Assembly (NCBI RefSeq): GCF_007786455.1
Contig: NZ_VNJK01000010.1
Span: forward strand, 1-64,000
Length of the DNA stretch: 64,000 nucleotides
Reading direction: 5' to 3'
Origin: Paenibacillus agilis
GTDB taxonomy: Bacteria > Bacillota > Bacilli > Paenibacillales > Paenibacillaceae
The notes beneath the pieces are model-generated. The model saw only the letters and a program-made list of their open reading frames with translations. It was not told where the DNA came from and did not search any database. Positions 19,157-31,516 of this stretch are shown here, one piece after another (the first letter of the stretch is position 1; the number at the start of each line of letters is the position of its first letter). A program made the position numbers and the translations under genes.

Positions 19157-19699
19157 TTACTTCACGAAAGGCATGCCGAGTTGCGTCAACAATTCACGGG
19201 ACTCTTCGTCAGTCTTCGCTGTAGTAACGATGACGATATCCATACCGCGTGCTTTATCAACTTTATCGTACTCGATCTCAGGGAAGATCAATTGATCTTT
19301 AAGACCAAGCGTGTAGTTACCACGACCGTCAAACGCTTTGTTCGAAATTCCGCGGAAGTCACGAACACGTGGAAGCGTTACGTTGAACAATTTGTCCAAG
19401 AAGTGGTACATACGCTCACCGCGCAATGTAACCTTAACACCGATCGGCATTCCTTCACGAAGCTTGAAGCCTGCGATAGACTTTTTAGCACGTGTAATAA
19501 CTGGCTTTTGACCAGCAATCAGTTGCAATTCAGCTACAGCTGTGTCCAGTACTTTGGAGTTCTGAACAGCTTCACCCATACCCATGTTGATAACAACTTT
19601 ATCAACTTTAGGTACTTGCATGACTGTTGTATAGTTGAACTTCTGCATAAGAGCAGGAGTAATGTCGTTCAAATAACGTTCTTTCATACGAGCTGCCAT
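19157..19699 (-). CDS. rplE: 50S ribosomal protein L5
   Basis: 180 residues: [46 protein letters not shown], and [13 protein letters not shown] near the end. Binds 5S rRNA with L18. 95 bases before rpsN. Confidence 0.98.
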   Translation of the reverse strand: MAARMKERYLNDITPALMQKFNYTTVMQVPKVDKVVINMGMGEAVQNSKVLDTAVAELQLIAGQKPVITRAKKSIAGFKLREGMPIGVKVTLRGERMYHFLDKLFNVTLPRVRDFRGISNKAFDGRGNYTLGLKDQLIFPEIEYDKVDKARGMDIVIVTTAKTDEESRELLTQLGMPFVK

Positions 19700-19725
19700 T
19701 GTAAATGGACCTCCTTTCCTAGCAA

Positions 19726-20076
19726 TTAGTCGATAATAGCGCCGGAACGTTTAGCTACGCGCACTTTTTTACCGTTCTCTACTTTGTAACCGATGCGCGT
19801 TACTTTACCGGACTTTGGATCCACGTGCATCACGTTGGAAGCGTGGATAGCAGCCTCTTGCTCAATAATACCGCCTTGTGGGTTCTTTTGGTTAGGCTTC
19901 TGGTGCTTCTTCACCATGTTTACGCCTTCTACAAGAACGCGGTTTTGACGAGGGAATGCTGCGATGACGCGGCCTTTTTTACCTTTATCTTTACCTGTGA
20001 TAACGATGACCGTGTCGTCTTTTTTCACGTGCAATTTATTATTATGCGACTCGAGAATCTTCTTCAATCGTGGCAT
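19726..20076 (-). CDS. rplX: 50S ribosomal protein L24
   Basis: 116 residues with an N-terminal KOW motif ([19 protein letters not shown]). An early-assembly initiator protein near the exit tunnel. CAGGAGGTG upstream. Confidence 0.98.
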   Translation of the reverse strand: MPRLKKILESHNNKLHVKKDDTVIVITGKDKGKKGRVIAAFPRQNRVLVEGVNMVKKHQKPNQKNPQGGIIEQEAAIHASNVMHVDPKSGKVTRIGYKVENGKKVRVAKRSGAIID

Positions 20077-20116
20077 GTGTTACACCTCCTGAGTCTTGCC
20101 AGGCAGGCAAGTTGAT

Positions 20117-20485
20117 TTAGATAACTTCCGGAGCCAAGGAAACGATCTTCATGAAATCTTTCTCGCGAAGTTCACGAGCAACAGGTCCGAAGATACGCGT
20201 TCCGCGTGGTCCCTTATCTTCCTTAACGATAACCGCTGCGTTCTCATCGAAAGCGATGTAAGAACCGTCTTTACGACGTACCGAACGTTTTGTACGAACG
20301 ATAACTGCCTTAACTACGTCACCCTTTTTGACAACGCCACCTGGTGTTGCTTGTTTCACGGAGCATACGATTAGGTCACCGATGTGTCCTACACGACGTC
20401 CCGTACCACCCAACACACGGATACACATCAATTCTTTCGCACCAGAGTTATCTGCTACTTTCAAACGTGTAAATGGTTGAATCAT
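20117..20485 (-). CDS. rplN: 50S ribosomal protein L14
   Basis: 122 residues, standard length: [52 protein letters not shown]. Sits at the subunit interface. AAAGGAGGAA upstream. Confidence 0.98.
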   Translation of the reverse strand: MIQPFTRLKVADNSGAKELMCIRVLGGTGRRVGHIGDLIVCSVKQATPGGVVKKGDVVKAVIVRTKRSVRRKDGSYIAFDENAAVIVKEDKGPRGTRIFGPVARELREKDFMKIVSLAPEVI

Positions 20486-20520
20486 TCTGATTTCCTCCTT
20501 TCGGTAGAGCTACCCGGACA

Positions 20521-20787
20521 TTAAACGATTACTGCTTTTTCAACGATCTCCACGAGTCTCCAGCGCTTGTCTTTAGACAGCGGACGAGTCTCCATGACTT
20601 TTACAGTATCGCCGATTTTAGCTTCATTGTTTTCGTCGTGAGCTTTGAACTTTTCCGTATGTTTAATGCGTTTGTGGTACAAGTTATGCTTTTTGTACGT
20701 TTCAACCGCGATTACGATTGTTTTGTCCATTTTATCGCTGACAACTTTACCGATTTGCACTTTACGAGCATTACGTTGTTCACTCAT
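20521..20787 (-). CDS. rpsQ: 30S ribosomal protein S17
   Basis: 88 residues with an OB fold: [22 protein letters not shown], then [24 protein letters not shown]. Primary 16S rRNA binder. GAAGGAGG upstream. Confidence 0.98.
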   Translation of the reverse strand: MSEQRNARKVQIGKVVSDKMDKTIVIAVETYKKHNLYHKRIKHTEKFKAHDENNEAKIGDTVKVMETRPLSKDKRWRLVEIVEKAVIV

Positions 20788-20848
20788 CAGTGTATTGCCT
20801 CCTTCCTGGTTACAGGATGTCTATTTTCAGTCAAGACGTTGACTTCAA

Positions 20849-21049
20849 TTAACTAGTGATCCCAAGTTCTCTTTCATGCAATACCGTTTTCGCACGAGCA
20901 ATTGCTTTACGCACGTCACGGATACGAGTTGGGTTGTCAAGCTGTCCAGTAGCCAATTGGAAACGGAGGTTGAAAAGTTCTTCCTTGAATCCTGCAATCT
21001 TCTGTTCAAGTTCAGCAGTGGTCAAGTTGCGGAATTCACTAGCTTTCAT
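20849..21049 (-). CDS. rpmC: 50S ribosomal protein L29
   Basis: 66 residues from ATG at 21049 ([17 protein letters not shown]), the usual L29 length; GTG codons upstream form part of the ribosome binding region. The start overlaps the rplP end by 11 bases, so translation is probably coupled. Two-helix hairpin at the exit tunnel, a docking area for trigger factor and SRP. Confidence 0.97.
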   Translation of the reverse strand: MKASEFRNLTTAELEQKIAGFKEELFNLRFQLATGQLDNPTRIRDVRKAIARAKTVLHERELGITS

Positions 21050-21473
21050 TTGCTTCACCACCCAATTCTTCGCGTTTCACAAACTTAGTTTTGCAAGGCA
21101 GCTTGTGAGCAGCAAGGCGCATCGCTTCACGAGCGACTTCCTCAGGTACACCAGAAAGTTCGAACATAACTTTACCAGGCTTAACCACAGCTACCCATTT
21201 CTCAACATTACCTTTACCACTACCCATACGTACCTCTAGCGGCTTAGCCGTTATTGGTTTGTCTGGGAAGATTTTAATCCATACTTTACCACCACGCTTG
21301 ATATAACGAGTCATCGCGATACGAGCGGACTCGATCTGACGGTTCGTAATCCAAGTTGGCTCAAGAGCTTGCAAACCGAATTCACCGAAGTGAACCGTTG
21401 TGCCGCCTTTAGCGCGACCTTTCAAGCTACCACGTTGTTGTTTACGATGTTTTACACGTTTAGGTACCAACAT
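21039..21473 (-). CDS. rplP: 50S ribosomal protein L16
   Basis: 144 residues: [35 protein letters not shown] and [15 protein letters not shown]. Positions A-site tRNA. Three bases after rpsC. Confidence 0.98.
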   Translation of the reverse strand: MLVPKRVKHRKQQRGSLKGRAKGGTTVHFGEFGLQALEPTWITNRQIESARIAMTRYIKRGGKVWIKIFPDKPITAKPLEVRMGSGKGNVEKWVAVVKPGKVMFELSGVPEEVAREAMRLAAHKLPCKTKFVKREELGGEANES

Positions 21474-21475
21474 GA

Positions 21476-22141
21476 TTAGTTGCCTCCTTCCTCAACAGCC
21501 TTTTTCTTAGCCGTAGGAAGTACCTCTCCACGATAAATCCATACTTTTACGCCGATACGGCCGTAAGTTGTATGAGCTTCCGCAGTTCCGTAGTCGATAT
21601 CAGCGCGAAGCGTATGAAGTGGTACAGTTCCTTCGCTGTATCCTTCCGAACGAGCGATTTCAGCACCGCCCAGACGTCCGCTTACCGCAGTTTTAATTCC
21701 TTTTGCACCGGAACGCATAGTGCGTTGAATAGCTTGTTTAAGTGCACGACGGAAAGAAACGCGGCGCTCAAGTTGTTGAGCAATGCTCTCAGCAACAAGA
21801 ATAGCGTCCAAATCTGGTGTTTTGATTTCCGAAATGTTGATGTGAACTTTTTTACCGTTAGCAATTTTAGTTACTTCACGGCGAAGTGCTTCAACTTCGG
21901 AACCGCCTTTACCGATTACCATACCCGGCTTAGCGGTGTGGATCGTAACGTTTACGCGGTTAGCTGCACGTTCGATCTCGATGCGCGATACTGCCGCATC
22001 TTTCAATTTATTTTTGAGGTATTCCCGGATTTTTACGTCTTCGATAAGTAATGTACCGAAATCTTTTTCAGCATACCACTTAGACTCCCAATCGCGGATA
22101 ACACCCACTCGAAGTCCGACTGGATTTACCTTTTGACCCAC
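21476..22141 (-). CDS. rpsC: 30S ribosomal protein S3
   Basis: 221 residues. GTG start at 22141 ([13 protein letters not shown]). KH domain with [15 protein letters not shown] near 85-100, and a C-terminal domain with [18 protein letters not shown]. Lines the mRNA entry tunnel. Confidence 0.98.
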   Translation of the reverse strand: MGQKVNPVGLRVGVIRDWESKWYAEKDFGTLLIEDVKIREYLKNKLKDAAVSRIEIERAANRVNVTIHTAKPGMVIGKGGSEVEALRREVTKIANGKKVHINISEIKTPDLDAILVAESIAQQLERRVSFRRALKQAIQRTMRSGAKGIKTAVSGRLGGAEIARSEGYSEGTVPLHTLRADIDYGTAEAHTTYGRIGVKVWIYRGEVLPTAKKKAVEEGGN

Positions 22142-22154
22142 ACGTTTTCCCTCC

Positions 22155-22487
22155 TTATTTCTCAGATACTACTAGCGTAATGTGGCTAGTTTTCTTATTG
22201 ATACGGCTTGCACGTCCCATTGCGCGAGGACGGAAACGTTTCAACGTAGGACCTTGGTTCACGAACGTTTGCTCAATAACGAGCTTGTTCACGTCCATAG
22301 AATAGTTGTGTTCTGCATTCGCAATAGCAGAGTTCAACAACTTCTCCACGATTGGAGATGCTGCTTTCGGCGTGTGACGCAGAATCGCGATTGCTTCGCC
22401 TACTTGCTTACCGCGGATCAAGTTAAGAACGATCTGAACTTTACGCGGAGCGATGCGAACCATATTCGCATGTGCTTTCGCTTGCAT
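22155..22487 (-). CDS. rplV: 50S ribosomal protein L22
   Basis: 110 residues from ATG at 22487 ([16 protein letters not shown]) preceded by GAGGGGAGG. The tunnel-constriction loop is visible near the C-terminus ([12 protein letters not shown]). No obvious macrolide-resistance insertion in that loop. Confidence 0.97.
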   Translation of the reverse strand: MQAKAHANMVRIAPRKVQIVLNLIRGKQVGEAIAILRHTPKAASPIVEKLLNSAIANAEHNYSMDVNKLVIEQTFVNQGPTLKRFRPRAMGRASRINKKTSHITLVVSEK

Positions 22488-22521
22488 GGAAGTACCTCCC
22501 CTCAAGTGCTAGAATTCAGTA

Positions 22522-22797
22522 TTAACGTCTTGTCTTTTTATCGTCGTCATGACCTTTGTACGTACGAGTTGGCGCGAATTCGCCAAGCTTGTGTCCGACC
22601 ATATCTTCAGTTACGTACACCGGCACGTGTTTGCGACCGTCATAAACGCCGAATGTGTGACCAATGAATTGAGGGTAGATAGTAGAACGACGGGACCAAG
22701 TCTTAATAACGACTTTTTTACCGCTCTCGTTCATAACTTCAACCTTTTTCATTAGATGACCATCAATGAATGGCCCTTTTTTCAAACTGCGACCCAT
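22522..22797 (-). CDS. rpsS: 30S ribosomal protein S19
   Basis: 91 residues: [53 protein letters not shown]. Head protein next to S13. GAAGGGAGG upstream. Confidence 0.98.
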   Translation of the reverse strand: MGRSLKKGPFIDGHLMKKVEVMNESGKKVVIKTWSRRSTIYPQFIGHTFGVYDGRKHVPVYVTEDMVGHKLGEFAPTRTYKGHDDDKKTRR

Positions 22798-22868
22798 GTG
22801 TAAATCCTCCCTTCACGAAATCCGTTAATTTCGCTTATTACGCGGCTAATTTACTAACCAAACAAATA

Positions 22869-23699
22869 TTACTTCGTACGACGACGAACGATGTATTTGT
22901 CGGAGTGCTTGCCTTTCTTGCGCGTCTTGTAACCAAGTGTCGGTTTGCCCCATGGAGACATAGGAGATTTACGACCGATTGGTGCACGACCTTCACCACC
23001 ACCGTGTGGGTGATCAACAGGGTTCATTACAACACCACGTACGACTGGACGTTTGCCCAACCAACGAGAACGACCTGCTTTACCAACTTTGATGAGCTCA
23101 TGGTCTTCGTTACCTACAGATCCGATTGTAGCGCGGCAAACTTTCAATACTTTACGAACTTCGCCAGAACCCAAACGAATTGTAACATAACGCTCTTCTT
23201 TACCAAGCAATTGAGCTTCCGTACCAGCTGCACGAACCAACTGACCGCCCTTGCCTGGTTTCAACTCGATGTTGTGGATAACTGTACCTACAGGAATGTT
23301 TTCAAGCGGCAATGCATTACCGATCTTGATATCAGCTTCTGGTCCAGAAACGATTACGTCTCCAACTTTCAAGCCTTTAGGAGCGATAATGTAACGCTTT
23401 TCACCATCCGCGTAGTTGATCAACGCGATGTTGGAAGTACGGTTTGGATCGTACTCGACTGTAGCAACGCGACCTGGAATGCCATCCTTGTTACGTTTGA
23501 AGTCGATAATACGATATTTACGCTTGTGTCCGCCGCCTTGGTGACGAACTGTGATTTTACCTTGGTTGTTACGACCTGCTTGTTTGCTAAGAGGCGCAAG
23601 CAACGATTTCTCCGGTGTGCTCGTTGTAATTTCTTCGAACGTAGATACGCTCATAGCACGACGAGCCGGGGATGTCGGTTTGTACTTTTTAATAGGCAC
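22869..23699 (-). CDS. rplB: 50S ribosomal protein L2
   Basis: 276 residues. GTG start at 23699 with AGGAGG upstream. [11 protein letters not shown] near residue 54, and the peptidyl-transferase-proximal [20 protein letters not shown] with the conserved His. Core of 50S assembly. Confidence 0.98.
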   Translation of the reverse strand: MPIKKYKPTSPARRAMSVSTFEEITTSTPEKSLLAPLSKQAGRNNQGKITVRHQGGGHKRKYRIIDFKRNKDGIPGRVATVEYDPNRTSNIALINYADGEKRYIIAPKGLKVGDVIVSGPEADIKIGNALPLENIPVGTVIHNIELKPGKGGQLVRAAGTEAQLLGKEERYVTIRLGSGEVRKVLKVCRATIGSVGNEDHELIKVGKAGRSRWLGKRPVVRGVVMNPVDHPHGGGEGRAPIGRKSPMSPWGKPTLGYKTRKKGKHSDKYIVRRRTK

Positions 23700-23732
23700 T
23701 AGTTTTCCCTCCTAACTTTAAGAAATGTGTAT

Positions 23733-24023
23733 TTATACCGTCTCAAAGAACTCAAGCGGTTTGCTGTCTGCAGTCAATGTTACGAAAGCTTTCTTCCATT
23801 CGGAAGTGTAACCGTTGTAACGACCATAGCGCTTAGGTTTAGCTGGAACACGCAACGTGTTCACACCTGCTACTTTAACTTTGAAGATTTGCTCGATAGC
23901 AGCTTTGATTTCCGTTTTGTTAGCACGGATATCAACTTCAAAGACATATTTCAAGTCGTCCATCATTTCAGCTGTACGCTCAGTGATGATTGGGCGCTTG
24001 ATAATATCACGAGGGTTTTTCAT
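23733..24023 (-). CDS. rplW: 50S ribosomal protein L23
   Basis: 96 residues: [16 protein letters not shown] and KVNTLRV-like [15 protein letters not shown]. Tunnel-exit docking site. Its ATG overlaps the rplD stop (TAATG), which implies coupling. Confidence 0.97.
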   Translation of the reverse strand: MKNPRDIIKRPIITERTAEMMDDLKYVFEVDIRANKTEIKAAIEQIFKVKVAGVNTLRVPAKPKRYGRYNGYTSEWKKAFVTLTADSKPLEFFETV

Positions 24024-24646
24024 TACGCGAACACCTCCTGTACCTTCGAAACCGCATCCTTAGTGATGATAAGCTTTTGATGGCGAAGAACGTCATAAAC
24101 GTTTACTCCGTCAGCAGCTACCAATTTAACGGATGGGATGTTACGAGCGGACAAAGCAACGTTGTCGTTGTACTCAGGAAGCACAACTAGCGCTTTGCGG
24201 TCCACTTTCAAGTTGTTAAGCAATGCTTTGAATTCTTTCGTCTTCGGCGCATTGAATGCCAACTCGTCTAGAACGATGATTTGATTTTCCAACACTTTGG
24301 AAGAAAGTGCGGATTTGATCGCCAAACGACGAACTTTTTTAGGAAGCTTGTATGCATAGCTGCGTGGTGTTGGTCCGAAAACGACACCGCCGCCTTTCCA
24401 TTGCGGCGCACGAATAGAACCTTGACGCGCACGACCAGTACCTTTTTGTTTCCATGGCTTACGGCCACCGCCGCGAACCTCGGAACGACCTTTAACTTTG
24501 TGCGTACCTTGACGCATGGATGCAAGTTGCATCACAACAGCATCATGAAGCACATGTTTGTTGGGTTCAATTCCGAATACACTGTCAGCAAGTTCAATCT
24601 CGCCAACTTGAGCACCGGAAATGTTGAATACTGCTACTTTAGGCAT
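24023..24646 (-). CDS. rplD: 50S ribosomal protein L4
   Basis: 207 residues. The tunnel loop [20 protein letters not shown] at about 63-82 is intact, without obvious macrolide-resistance changes. In E. coli L4 represses the S10 operon; I see no clear equivalent leader structure here. Confidence 0.98.
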   Translation of the reverse strand: MPKVAVFNISGAQVGEIELADSVFGIEPNKHVLHDAVVMQLASMRQGTHKVKGRSEVRGGGRKPWKQKGTGRARQGSIRAPQWKGGGVVFGPTPRSYAYKLPKKVRRLAIKSALSSKVLENQIIVLDELAFNAPKTKEFKALLNNLKVDRKALVVLPEYNDNVALSARNIPSVKLVAADGVNVYDVLRHQKLIITKDAVSKVQEVFA

Positions 24647-24671
24647 TCTGAGCTCCTCCTTTCCTCACCAA

Positions 24672-25295
24672 TTACTTTTTAATTGCAGATTTAATGTTAA
24701 TGAAGCTGTTTTTAGCACCAGGAATGGAGCCTTTAACGAGGATAACGTTACGTTCCGCATCCACTTTAACAACCTCAAGGTTTTGAATTGTAACTGTTTC
24801 TGCTCCCATGTGACCTGGAAGGCGTTTGCCTTTAGGTACGCGGTTCGCTTGAATGGAACCCATGGAACCAGGGCCACGATGGTAACGAGAACCGTGAGAC
24901 ATTGGTCCGCGGCTTTGTCCCCAGCGCTTGATTGTGCCGGTAAAGCCTTTACCTTTAGAAATACCTGTTACGTCAACGAACTCGCCTTCTGCGAAGAGAT
25001 CAGCCTTCAATTCTTGGCCAACTTCGTATTGAGAAAGATCGATACCACGGTATTCCTTAATGTAGCGCTTAGGTGTTGTGTTTGCTTTTTTAGCGTGACC
25101 TTGTTCAGGCTTGTTAGCACGCTTTTCCTTTTTGTCAGCGAAGCCGACTTGGATTGCTTCGTAGCCGTCATTCTCAACGTCTTTCTTCTGAAGAACGACG
25201 CAAGGACCAGCTTCGATAACTGTAACTGGCAATACGTTACCTTCTGGGGTAAAGACTTGAGTCATGCCGAGTTTTTTTCCTAAGATACCTTTCAT
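24672..25295 (-). CDS. rplC: 50S ribosomal protein L3
   Basis: 207 residues from ATG at 25295 ([15 protein letters not shown]), with AGAGGTG upstream; the frame opens eight codons earlier without a site. The loop [13 protein letters not shown] reaches the peptidyl-transferase centre. Confidence 0.98.
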   Translation of the reverse strand: MKGILGKKLGMTQVFTPEGNVLPVTVIEAGPCVVLQKKDVENDGYEAIQVGFADKKEKRANKPEQGHAKKANTTPKRYIKEYRGIDLSQYEVGQELKADLFAEGEFVDVTGISKGKGFTGTIKRWGQSRGPMSHGSRYHRGPGSMGSIQANRVPKGKRLPGHMGAETVTIQNLEVVKVDAERNVILVKGSIPGAKNSFINIKSAIKK

Positions 25296-25342
25296 GTTGA
25301 CACCTCTTTTCGTTTCCATGATCCGTTCATTTTAAGCTGTTA

Positions 25343-25759
<417 letters not shown>

Positions 25760-25789
25760 TCATCGCAACGTCGACGAACAACATTCACT

Positions 25790-25818
25790 ATTATATATAA
25801 TAGTCCCGACAATTGCAA
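25790..25818 (-). promoter_or_regulatory. S10 superoperon promoter (sigma-A)
   Basis: -35 TTGCAA at 25813-25818, a 17-bp spacer and a perfect -10 TATAAT at 25790-25795 on the minus strand. It gives a leader of about 130 nt before rpsJ. The rest of the 359-base gap (25819-26010) holds nothing I recognise, and no terminator for the chemoreceptor gene upstream. Confidence 0.8.
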
Positions 25819-26010
25819 GCATTTATTTAAAATCATTACGAAACAATTCCTTCTGTAATAAGGTTTGAACGTTCTGATGTCCTGCATCTGTCGGGAACTA
25901 TTCGTCTTCTGCTGTTGTCCATTATATAATGAAGCAATTCAATTTATCTACGGAAATCTATTCCACCGTTATTTCACTATCATTGTAGATTAATAGAACG
26001 ATCAAATAGA

Positions 26011-27345
26011 CTATAAAGAACTAATTCGATTTAACTGCTCGGCTGATGAAGCAACTTGTTCGGTTGATTCGCTAATGCTTTGAATTGCATCAGATAAGCT
26101 TTGAATATTATTACTAATGACATCTAGTTGTGAAGCGCTTTCAGAAATTTCGCTAACGATATTCGAGATCTTCTCCATTGTGAGCTCTGCGTTCGTTCTT
26201 ACTTGCCCAGCATTGCTTTGTACTGCTGAAATCACCTCTACTACCGTTTTTGTTACCTCTGTAGAATTTACAATTAGATTTTCAATATTATTGACGGTTT
26301 GTTTCGTACTTACAGCAAGCTTGTTAACCTCTTTAGCTACAATTGAAAAACCTGCTCCGCGGTCACCAGCATGTGCTGCTTCAATTGAGGCATTCAAAGA
26401 TAATAGATGTGTATGATCAGCTATTGAAATAATAGACTGGGCAATTGATGCAATATGTTCAGTTGTCATTTTAAGTGCACTCATATGTTGTTCAACCTGC
26501 TGTATATCTGTGTCAATCTGTTGAATACTAACAGTTAACTGATCCATAAATATTTTGCCTTCTTCAGCATTTCGTTGGGTTGCTTTAGATGAATTTGCAG
26601 TATGTTGAGTAGAATTGTTCAGTTCAATCCCATACGAGACCATTTCTTGAATTGCATCATTGGTGCGAATAGATAACGAGGCTAATTGTTCACTTAGTTT
26701 ACTAATTTGTTTATGCAGCTGTTCCTTTTGACGAATATGTTCTGTCTCTGCTTCTTGTCTTTTTATTTCAAAAAACTCAAGTACGAGCTGTTGTTCGAGA
26801 TTCAATACTTTATTGAAACTATGTACAACTTGTATTGCTAACTGTGGGTTAGTTGCATGCAACATCAATCGCTCAAACACAACTGCTTGTACTTTTTGAA
26901 AAGCTCCCATGTACCACTTCGGTTCCAATCCAATTCGATAATGAATAGCAGCAATACGCATACGCTTTTCCAAATACGTTTCATTAATAAGACCATCAAA
27001 CATTTCCTCAATGTGCTTGCGTAATGTTACTTTCAATTTCTCAACACTACTATGCTGATTGATCATTTGCTTTAGAGACTCCACCTGTAAAACAGAAGCA
27101 TAAAATGCCTCACTGATTTCATCAAACCAGGGTAGAATATAAGGTTTAGCCAAATGAAGCATTCCTAGATCTTTGGTTGTAAGCTGGATCATGTGTAATT
27201 GAGACCATATCTGATGATCTTTAGAAAATTGTATAGTCCCCTCTTTATCAGCCCGTTCTAAATCAAAATCCCACTTTTCCATAGCGTCATTTCGATTAAC
27301 AAACTCATTTCCTTTATCTTTATTATACCCCCATCGCTTAAACAT
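26011..27345 (-). CDS. hemAT: HemAT-like globin-coupled methyl-accepting chemotaxis sensor
   Basis: Soluble haem-based oxygen sensor for aerotaxis, 444 residues. The N-terminal protoglobin domain (about 45-210) resembles B. subtilis HemAT: His135 in AAIHYRIGLEPKWYMGAF aligns with the proximal haem ligand and Tyr82 in EAFYAS with the distal tyrosine. HSSVEKLK and HIEEMFDG are also shared. The methyl-accepting signalling domain follows (about 215-444) with hairpin tip ADHTHLLSLNASIEAAHAGD and GFSIVAKEVNKLA. No membrane segment, so it is cytosolic. GGGGGAG precedes the ATG. It lies between the tuf terminator and the S10 promoter, where B. subtilis has only a small unrelated gene. Confidence 0.93.
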   Translation of the reverse strand: MFKRWGYNKDKGNEFVNRNDAMEKWDFDLERADKEGTIQFSKDHQIWSQLHMIQLTTKDLGMLHLAKPYILPWFDEISEAFYASVLQVESLKQMINQHSSVEKLKVTLRKHIEEMFDGLINETYLEKRMRIAAIHYRIGLEPKWYMGAFQKVQAVVFERLMLHATNPQLAIQVVHSFNKVLNLEQQLVLEFFEIKRQEAETEHIRQKEQLHKQISKLSEQLASLSIRTNDAIQEMVSYGIELNNSTQHTANSSKATQRNAEEGKIFMDQLTVSIQQIDTDIQQVEQHMSALKMTTEHIASIAQSIISIADHTHLLSLNASIEAAHAGDRGAGFSIVAKEVNKLAVSTKQTVNNIENLIVNSTEVTKTVVEVISAVQSNAGQVRTNAELTMEKISNIVSEISESASQLDVISNNIQSLSDAIQSISESTEQVASSAEQLNRISSL

Positions 27346-27504
27346 TCATTGTACACTCCCCCGTAGGAATCTTTTGTGTTTATGGAGTTTTATTACATCC
27401 CTTTCATTATAATCATGTACATAGTCAATCGCATACAAAATATTCGAGCAATTATTAAAATAATTATATAGTGATATTTACAGAGTGATACAGCTGCATA
27501 TATC

Positions 27505-27540
27505 AAAAAAAGTCCTTCTCCCGAAGGAGAAGGACTTTTA
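27505..27540 (-). terminator. terminator of the str operon (after tuf)
   Basis: Stem AAGTCCTTCTCC with GGAGAAGGACTT around a TTCG tetraloop, followed by seven T residues on the minus strand. It lies 20 bases past the tuf stop. Confidence 0.93.
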
Positions 27541-27559
27541 TCAATATCGCTAAGCGATA

Positions 27560-28750
27560 TTACTTGATGATTGTAGCAACTGCACCTGCACCTACTGTAC
27601 GGCCACCTTCGCGGATAGCGAAACGTGTACCTTCTTCAATCGCGATTGGATTGATAAGGTTTACAGTAACTGTGATGTTGTCACCAGGCATAACCATTTC
27701 AGTACCTTCTGGAAGGTCGATTACACCAGTTACGTCAGTTGTACGGAAGTAGAACTGTGGACGGTAGCCAGTGAAGAAAGGCTTATGACGGCCACCCTCT
27801 TCTTTAGTCAATACGTACACTTGTGCAGAGAACACAGTGTGCGGCTTAACAGTACCTGGCTTAACCAATACTTGACCACGCTCGATGTTGTTGCGGTCTA
27901 CACCACGAAGCAATGCGCCAACGTTGTCACCTGCTTGAGCGGAGTCAAGCAATTTACGGAACATTTCAACGCCCGTAACAACGGATTTGCGAGTTTCTTC
28001 TTGGATACCAACGATTTCGATCTCGTCGCCGACTTTGATCGTACCACGCTCTACACGACCTGTAGCAACTGTACCACGGCCAGTGATGGAGAATACGTCC
28101 TCAACAGGCATCAAGAAAGGCTTGTCAGTGTCGCGCTCTGGTTGTGGGATATAAGTGTCGATTTGTTTGAACAATTCAACGATCTTTTGAGCCCACTCAC
28201 CATCAGGGTTTTGAAGAGCTTCACGAGCGGAACCACGGATGATTGGCGTGTCGTCGCCTGGGAATTCGTACTCGCTAAGCAAGTCGCGAACTTCCATTTC
28301 AACCAATTCAAGCAACTCTTCGTCTTCAACCATGTCGCATTTGTTCAAGAATACAACGATGTAAGGAACACCTACTTGACGAGAAAGCAAGATGTGCTCA
28401 CGAGTTTGTGGCATTGGACCGTCAGCTGCAGATACAACCAAGATCGCGCCGTCCATTTGTGCAGCACCAGTAATCATGTTTTTAACGTAGTCAGCGTGAC
28501 CTGGGCAGTCTACGTGTGCGTAGTGACGAGTATCAGTTTCGTACTCAACGTGTGCAGTAGAAATTGTGATACCGCGCTCGCGCTCTTCTGGAGCTTTGTC
28601 GATTTGATCGAATGCTACAGCAGCACCACCGTAAGTTTTGGACAATACAGTTGTGATTGCAGCAGTCAAAGTTGTTTTACCGTGGTCAACGTGACCAATA
28701 GTACCGATGTTAACGTGTGGCTTATTACGCTCAAATTTTGCCTTTGCCAT
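27560..28750 (-). CDS. tuf: elongation factor Tu
   Basis: GTPase that delivers aminoacyl-tRNA to the ribosome. 396 residues. G1 GHVDHGKTT at 18-26, G3 DCPGH near 81-85, G4 NKCD near 136-139 and G5 SAREAL near 174. AAGGAGGAA upstream. Last gene of the str operon. Confidence 0.99.
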   Translation of the reverse strand: MAKAKFERNKPHVNIGTIGHVDHGKTTLTAAITTVLSKTYGGAAVAFDQIDKAPEERERGITISTAHVEYETDTRHYAHVDCPGHADYVKNMITGAAQMDGAILVVSAADGPMPQTREHILLSRQVGVPYIVVFLNKCDMVEDEELLELVEMEVRDLLSEYEFPGDDTPIIRGSAREALQNPDGEWAQKIVELFKQIDTYIPQPERDTDKPFLMPVEDVFSITGRGTVATGRVERGTIKVGDEIEIVGIQEETRKSVVTGVEMFRKLLDSAQAGDNVGALLRGVDRNNIERGQVLVKPGTVKPHTVFSAQVYVLTKEEGGRHKPFFTGYRPQFYFRTTDVTGVIDLPEGTEMVMPGDNITVTVNLINPIAIEEGTRFAIREGGRTVGAGAVATIIK

Positions 28751-28860
28751 TTGAACAATTCCTCCTTAAGTAGATGGAATAATATAGTGTGATGGTTGCC
28801 TGCAAGTTCTCACTTACAGACAATCCATGAATATAATTTAGTTAAGAAATAATCGTTAGA

Positions 28861-30936
28861 TTATTGACCTTTAACTTTGGAAACGATTTGTTCAGCGATG
28901 TTGCGTGGTACTTCTTCATAGTGAGAAAGTTCCATTGCGAACACGCCGCGTCCTTGTGTACCGGAACGAAGAGTTGTGGAGTAACCAAACATCTCAGCGA
29001 GAGGTACCTTAGCACGGATTACTTGTGCACCAGCACGAGAATCCATACCTTCGATACGACCACGACGGGAGTTCAACATACCCATAACATCGCCCATGTA
29101 CTCTTCCGGAACTGTAACTTCAACCTTCATGATTGGCTCTAGCAAGATAGGATTACATTTTTCCTTAGCAGCTTTAAGCGCCATGGAACCTGCAATCTTA
29201 AACGCCATCTCGGAGGAGTCAACGTCATGGTAAGAACCATCGAAGATTGTAGCTTTGATATCTACCATCGGGAAGCCAGCCAATACGCCGTTCTTCATCG
29301 ATTCTTCGATACCAGCTTGAACCGGAGCGATGTATTCACGAGGAACAACACCACCGACGATTTTGTTGACGAACTCAAATCCTGCACCTGGCTCTTGAGG
29401 TTCGAATTCGATCCATACGTGACCGAACTGTCCACGTCCACCAGATTGGCGAACGAACTTACCTTCAACTTTAGCAGAAGATTTGAACGTTTCACGATAA
29501 GCAACCTGTGGGTTACCTACGTTCGTCTCAACTTTGAACTCACGACGCATACGGTCAATGATGATCTCCAAGTGAAGCTCACCCATACCCGCAAGAATCG
29601 TTTGTCCAGTTTCTTCATCTGTGTGAGCACGAAGAGTTGGATCTTCCTCAGTCAATTTACCGAGTGCTACACCCAACTTATCTTGGTCAGCCTTAGTCTT
29701 AGGCTCAACCGCGATCTCGATAACTGGATCAGGGAAGTTCATAGATTCCAAAATAATTGGATTCTTCTCTTCACACAGTGTATCGCCTGTACCTGTATCT
29801 TTCAAACCTACTGCAGCTGCGATGTCACCGGAGTAAACTACATCGATTTCTTCACGGCTGTTAGCATGCATTTGAAGGATACGGCCGATACGCTCGCGTT
29901 TGCCTTTTGTTGCGTTCAATACGTAAGATCCGGAGTTCAATACACCAGAGTATACGCGGAAGAACGTCAACTTACCAACGTAAGGATCCGTCATAATCTT
30001 AAACGCAAGTGCTGAGAACGCCTCTTCGTCAGAAGATTTACGGATAGCTTCTTCACCATCCTCCAATGTACCTTTAATGTCAGGTACATCAACTGGAGCT
30101 GGCAAGTAGTCAATAACTGCGTCCAACATAAGCTGAACACCTTTATTTTTGTAAGAAGAACCACAGATAACAGGGAAGATTTGAACGTTTACTACACCTT
30201 TACGGAGACCAGCTTTGATTTCTTCAATCGTAAGCTCTTCACCTTCAAGGTATTTCATCATCAATTCTTCGTCAAGCTCTGCAACCTTCTCGATAAGTTC
30301 CATACGAAGTTCTTCAACTTTCGCTTTGAACTCTTCTGGAACGTCAATAATATCAACATCGCGACCAAGGTCATCTTTAAAGATGTGAGCTTTTTGCTCA
30401 ATCAAATCAATGATACCTTTGAAGTCGTTCTCTGCTCCGATAGGCAATTGAATAGCTACAGCATTCGCTTGCAAACGATCTTTCATGGTTTCAATAACGT
30501 TGAGGAAGTCAGCGCCAATGATGTCCATTTTGTTTACGTAAGCAATACGAGGTACGCTGTATTTATCAGCTTGACGCCATACTGTCTCGGATTGAGGCTC
30601 AACGCCTTCTTTAGCAGAGAATACGCCTACTGCTCCGTCCAATACGCGAAGGGAACGCTCAACCTCTACCGTAAAGTCAACGTGACCCGGAGTATCGATA
30701 ATGTTAACACGATGACCTCTCCATGCTGCTGTTGTAGCAGCGGAAGTGATCGTGATACCACGCTCTTGTTCTTGTTCCATCCAGTCCATTGTTGCTGCAC
30801 CTTCGTGCACCTCACCGATTTTGTGAGTACGGCCTGTGTAGAACAAAATACGCTCCGTTGTTGTTGTTTTACCGGCATCGATGTGAGCCATGATTCCGAT
30901 GTTACGCGTATTCTGCAAGGAGAACTGTCTAGCCAT
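28861..30936 (-). CDS. fusA: elongation factor G
   Basis: Ribosomal translocase GTPase, 691 residues. G1 AHIDAGKTT at 17-25, G2 region [11 protein letters not shown]3 DTPGH, G4 NKMD. Domains II-V follow, with the domain IV tip sequence GGRGQFGHV. 56 bases after rpsG. Confidence 0.99.
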   Translation of the reverse strand: MARQFSLQNTRNIGIMAHIDAGKTTTTERILFYTGRTHKIGEVHEGAATMDWMEQEQERGITITSAATTAAWRGHRVNIIDTPGHVDFTVEVERSLRVLDGAVGVFSAKEGVEPQSETVWRQADKYSVPRIAYVNKMDIIGADFLNVIETMKDRLQANAVAIQLPIGAENDFKGIIDLIEQKAHIFKDDLGRDVDIIDVPEEFKAKVEELRMELIEKVAELDEELMMKYLEGEELTIEEIKAGLRKGVVNVQIFPVICGSSYKNKGVQLMLDAVIDYLPAPVDVPDIKGTLEDGEEAIRKSSDEEAFSALAFKIMTDPYVGKLTFFRVYSGVLNSGSYVLNATKGKRERIGRILQMHANSREEIDVVYSGDIAAAVGLKDTGTGDTLCEEKNPIILESMNFPDPVIEIAVEPKTKADQDKLGVALGKLTEEDPTLRAHTDEETGQTILAGMGELHLEIIIDRMRREFKVETNVGNPQVAYRETFKSSAKVEGKFVRQSGGRGQFGHVWIEFEPQEPGAGFEFVNKIVGGVVPREYIAPVQAGIEESMKNGVLAGFPMVDIKATIFDGSYHDVDSSEMAFKIAGSMALKAAKEKCNPILLEPIMKVEVTVPEEYMGDVMGMLNSRRGRIEGMDSRAGAQVIRAKVPLAEMFGYSTTLRSGTQGRGVFAMELSHYEEVPRNIAEQIVSKVKGQ

Positions 30937-30992
30937 TGTTGGGAGTCTCCCTTCAAAATAAGAGTTCGGAGAAACGAACTCGCATTAGCATC

Positions 30993-31463
30993 CTACCAAC
31001 GGTAGTGAGCAAATGCTTTGTTCGCTTCAGCCATCTTGTGCGTGTCTTCGCGCTTCTTAACAGATGCACCAGTGTTGTTGGAAGCATCGATAATCTCTGC
31101 TGCCAAACGCTCTTGCATTGTTTTTTCACCGCGGTTACGCGAGTAGTTAACCAACCAGCGCAATCCCAAAGAAGTACGGCGCTCAGGCTTAACTTCGATA
31201 GGTACTTGATAGTTAGCACCACCTACACGGCGAGCTTTAACTTCAAGAACTGGCATGATGTTTTTGATTGCTGCTTCAAATACTTCCATAGGGTCATTGC
31301 CTGTACGTTCTTGGATAAGATTGAATGCATCATACAAGATTGTTTGAGCAACACCGCGTTTACCGTCGATCATAATACGGTTGATCAGACGAGTAACCAA
31401 CTTGCTGTTGTATACCGGATCCGGCAACACATCACGTTTAGTAACTGGACCTTTGCGTGGCAT
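30993..31463 (-). CDS. rpsG: 30S ribosomal protein S7
   Basis: 156 residues: [46 protein letters not shown]. Head assembly protein. AAAGGGGGA upstream. 53 bases after rpsL. Confidence 0.98.
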   Translation of the reverse strand: MPRKGPVTKRDVLPDPVYNSKLVTRLINRIMIDGKRGVAQTILYDAFNLIQERTGNDPMEVFEAAIKNIMPVLEVKARRVGGANYQVPIEVKPERRTSLGLRWLVNYSRNRGEKTMQERLAAEIIDASNNTGASVKKREDTHKMAEANKAFAHYRW

Positions 31464-31516
31464 GTGTATCCCCCTTTCTCAATAAGATCATGAATTATGT
31501 TCATGAGCTTTTTTCA

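Noticed and set aside
22770-23702. Plus-strand open frame of 310 codons over rplB
   Set aside because: Antisense shadow of rplB with atypical composition (Thr/Phe/Cys-rich) and no start signal.
25804-25896. Inverted repeat TCCCGACA / TGTCGGGA flanking the S10 promoter region
   Set aside because: Only 8 bp with arms about 80 bases apart; too short to claim as an operator.
27785-28792. Plus-strand open frame of 335 codons over tuf
   Set aside because: Antisense shadow of tuf; same composition artefact.
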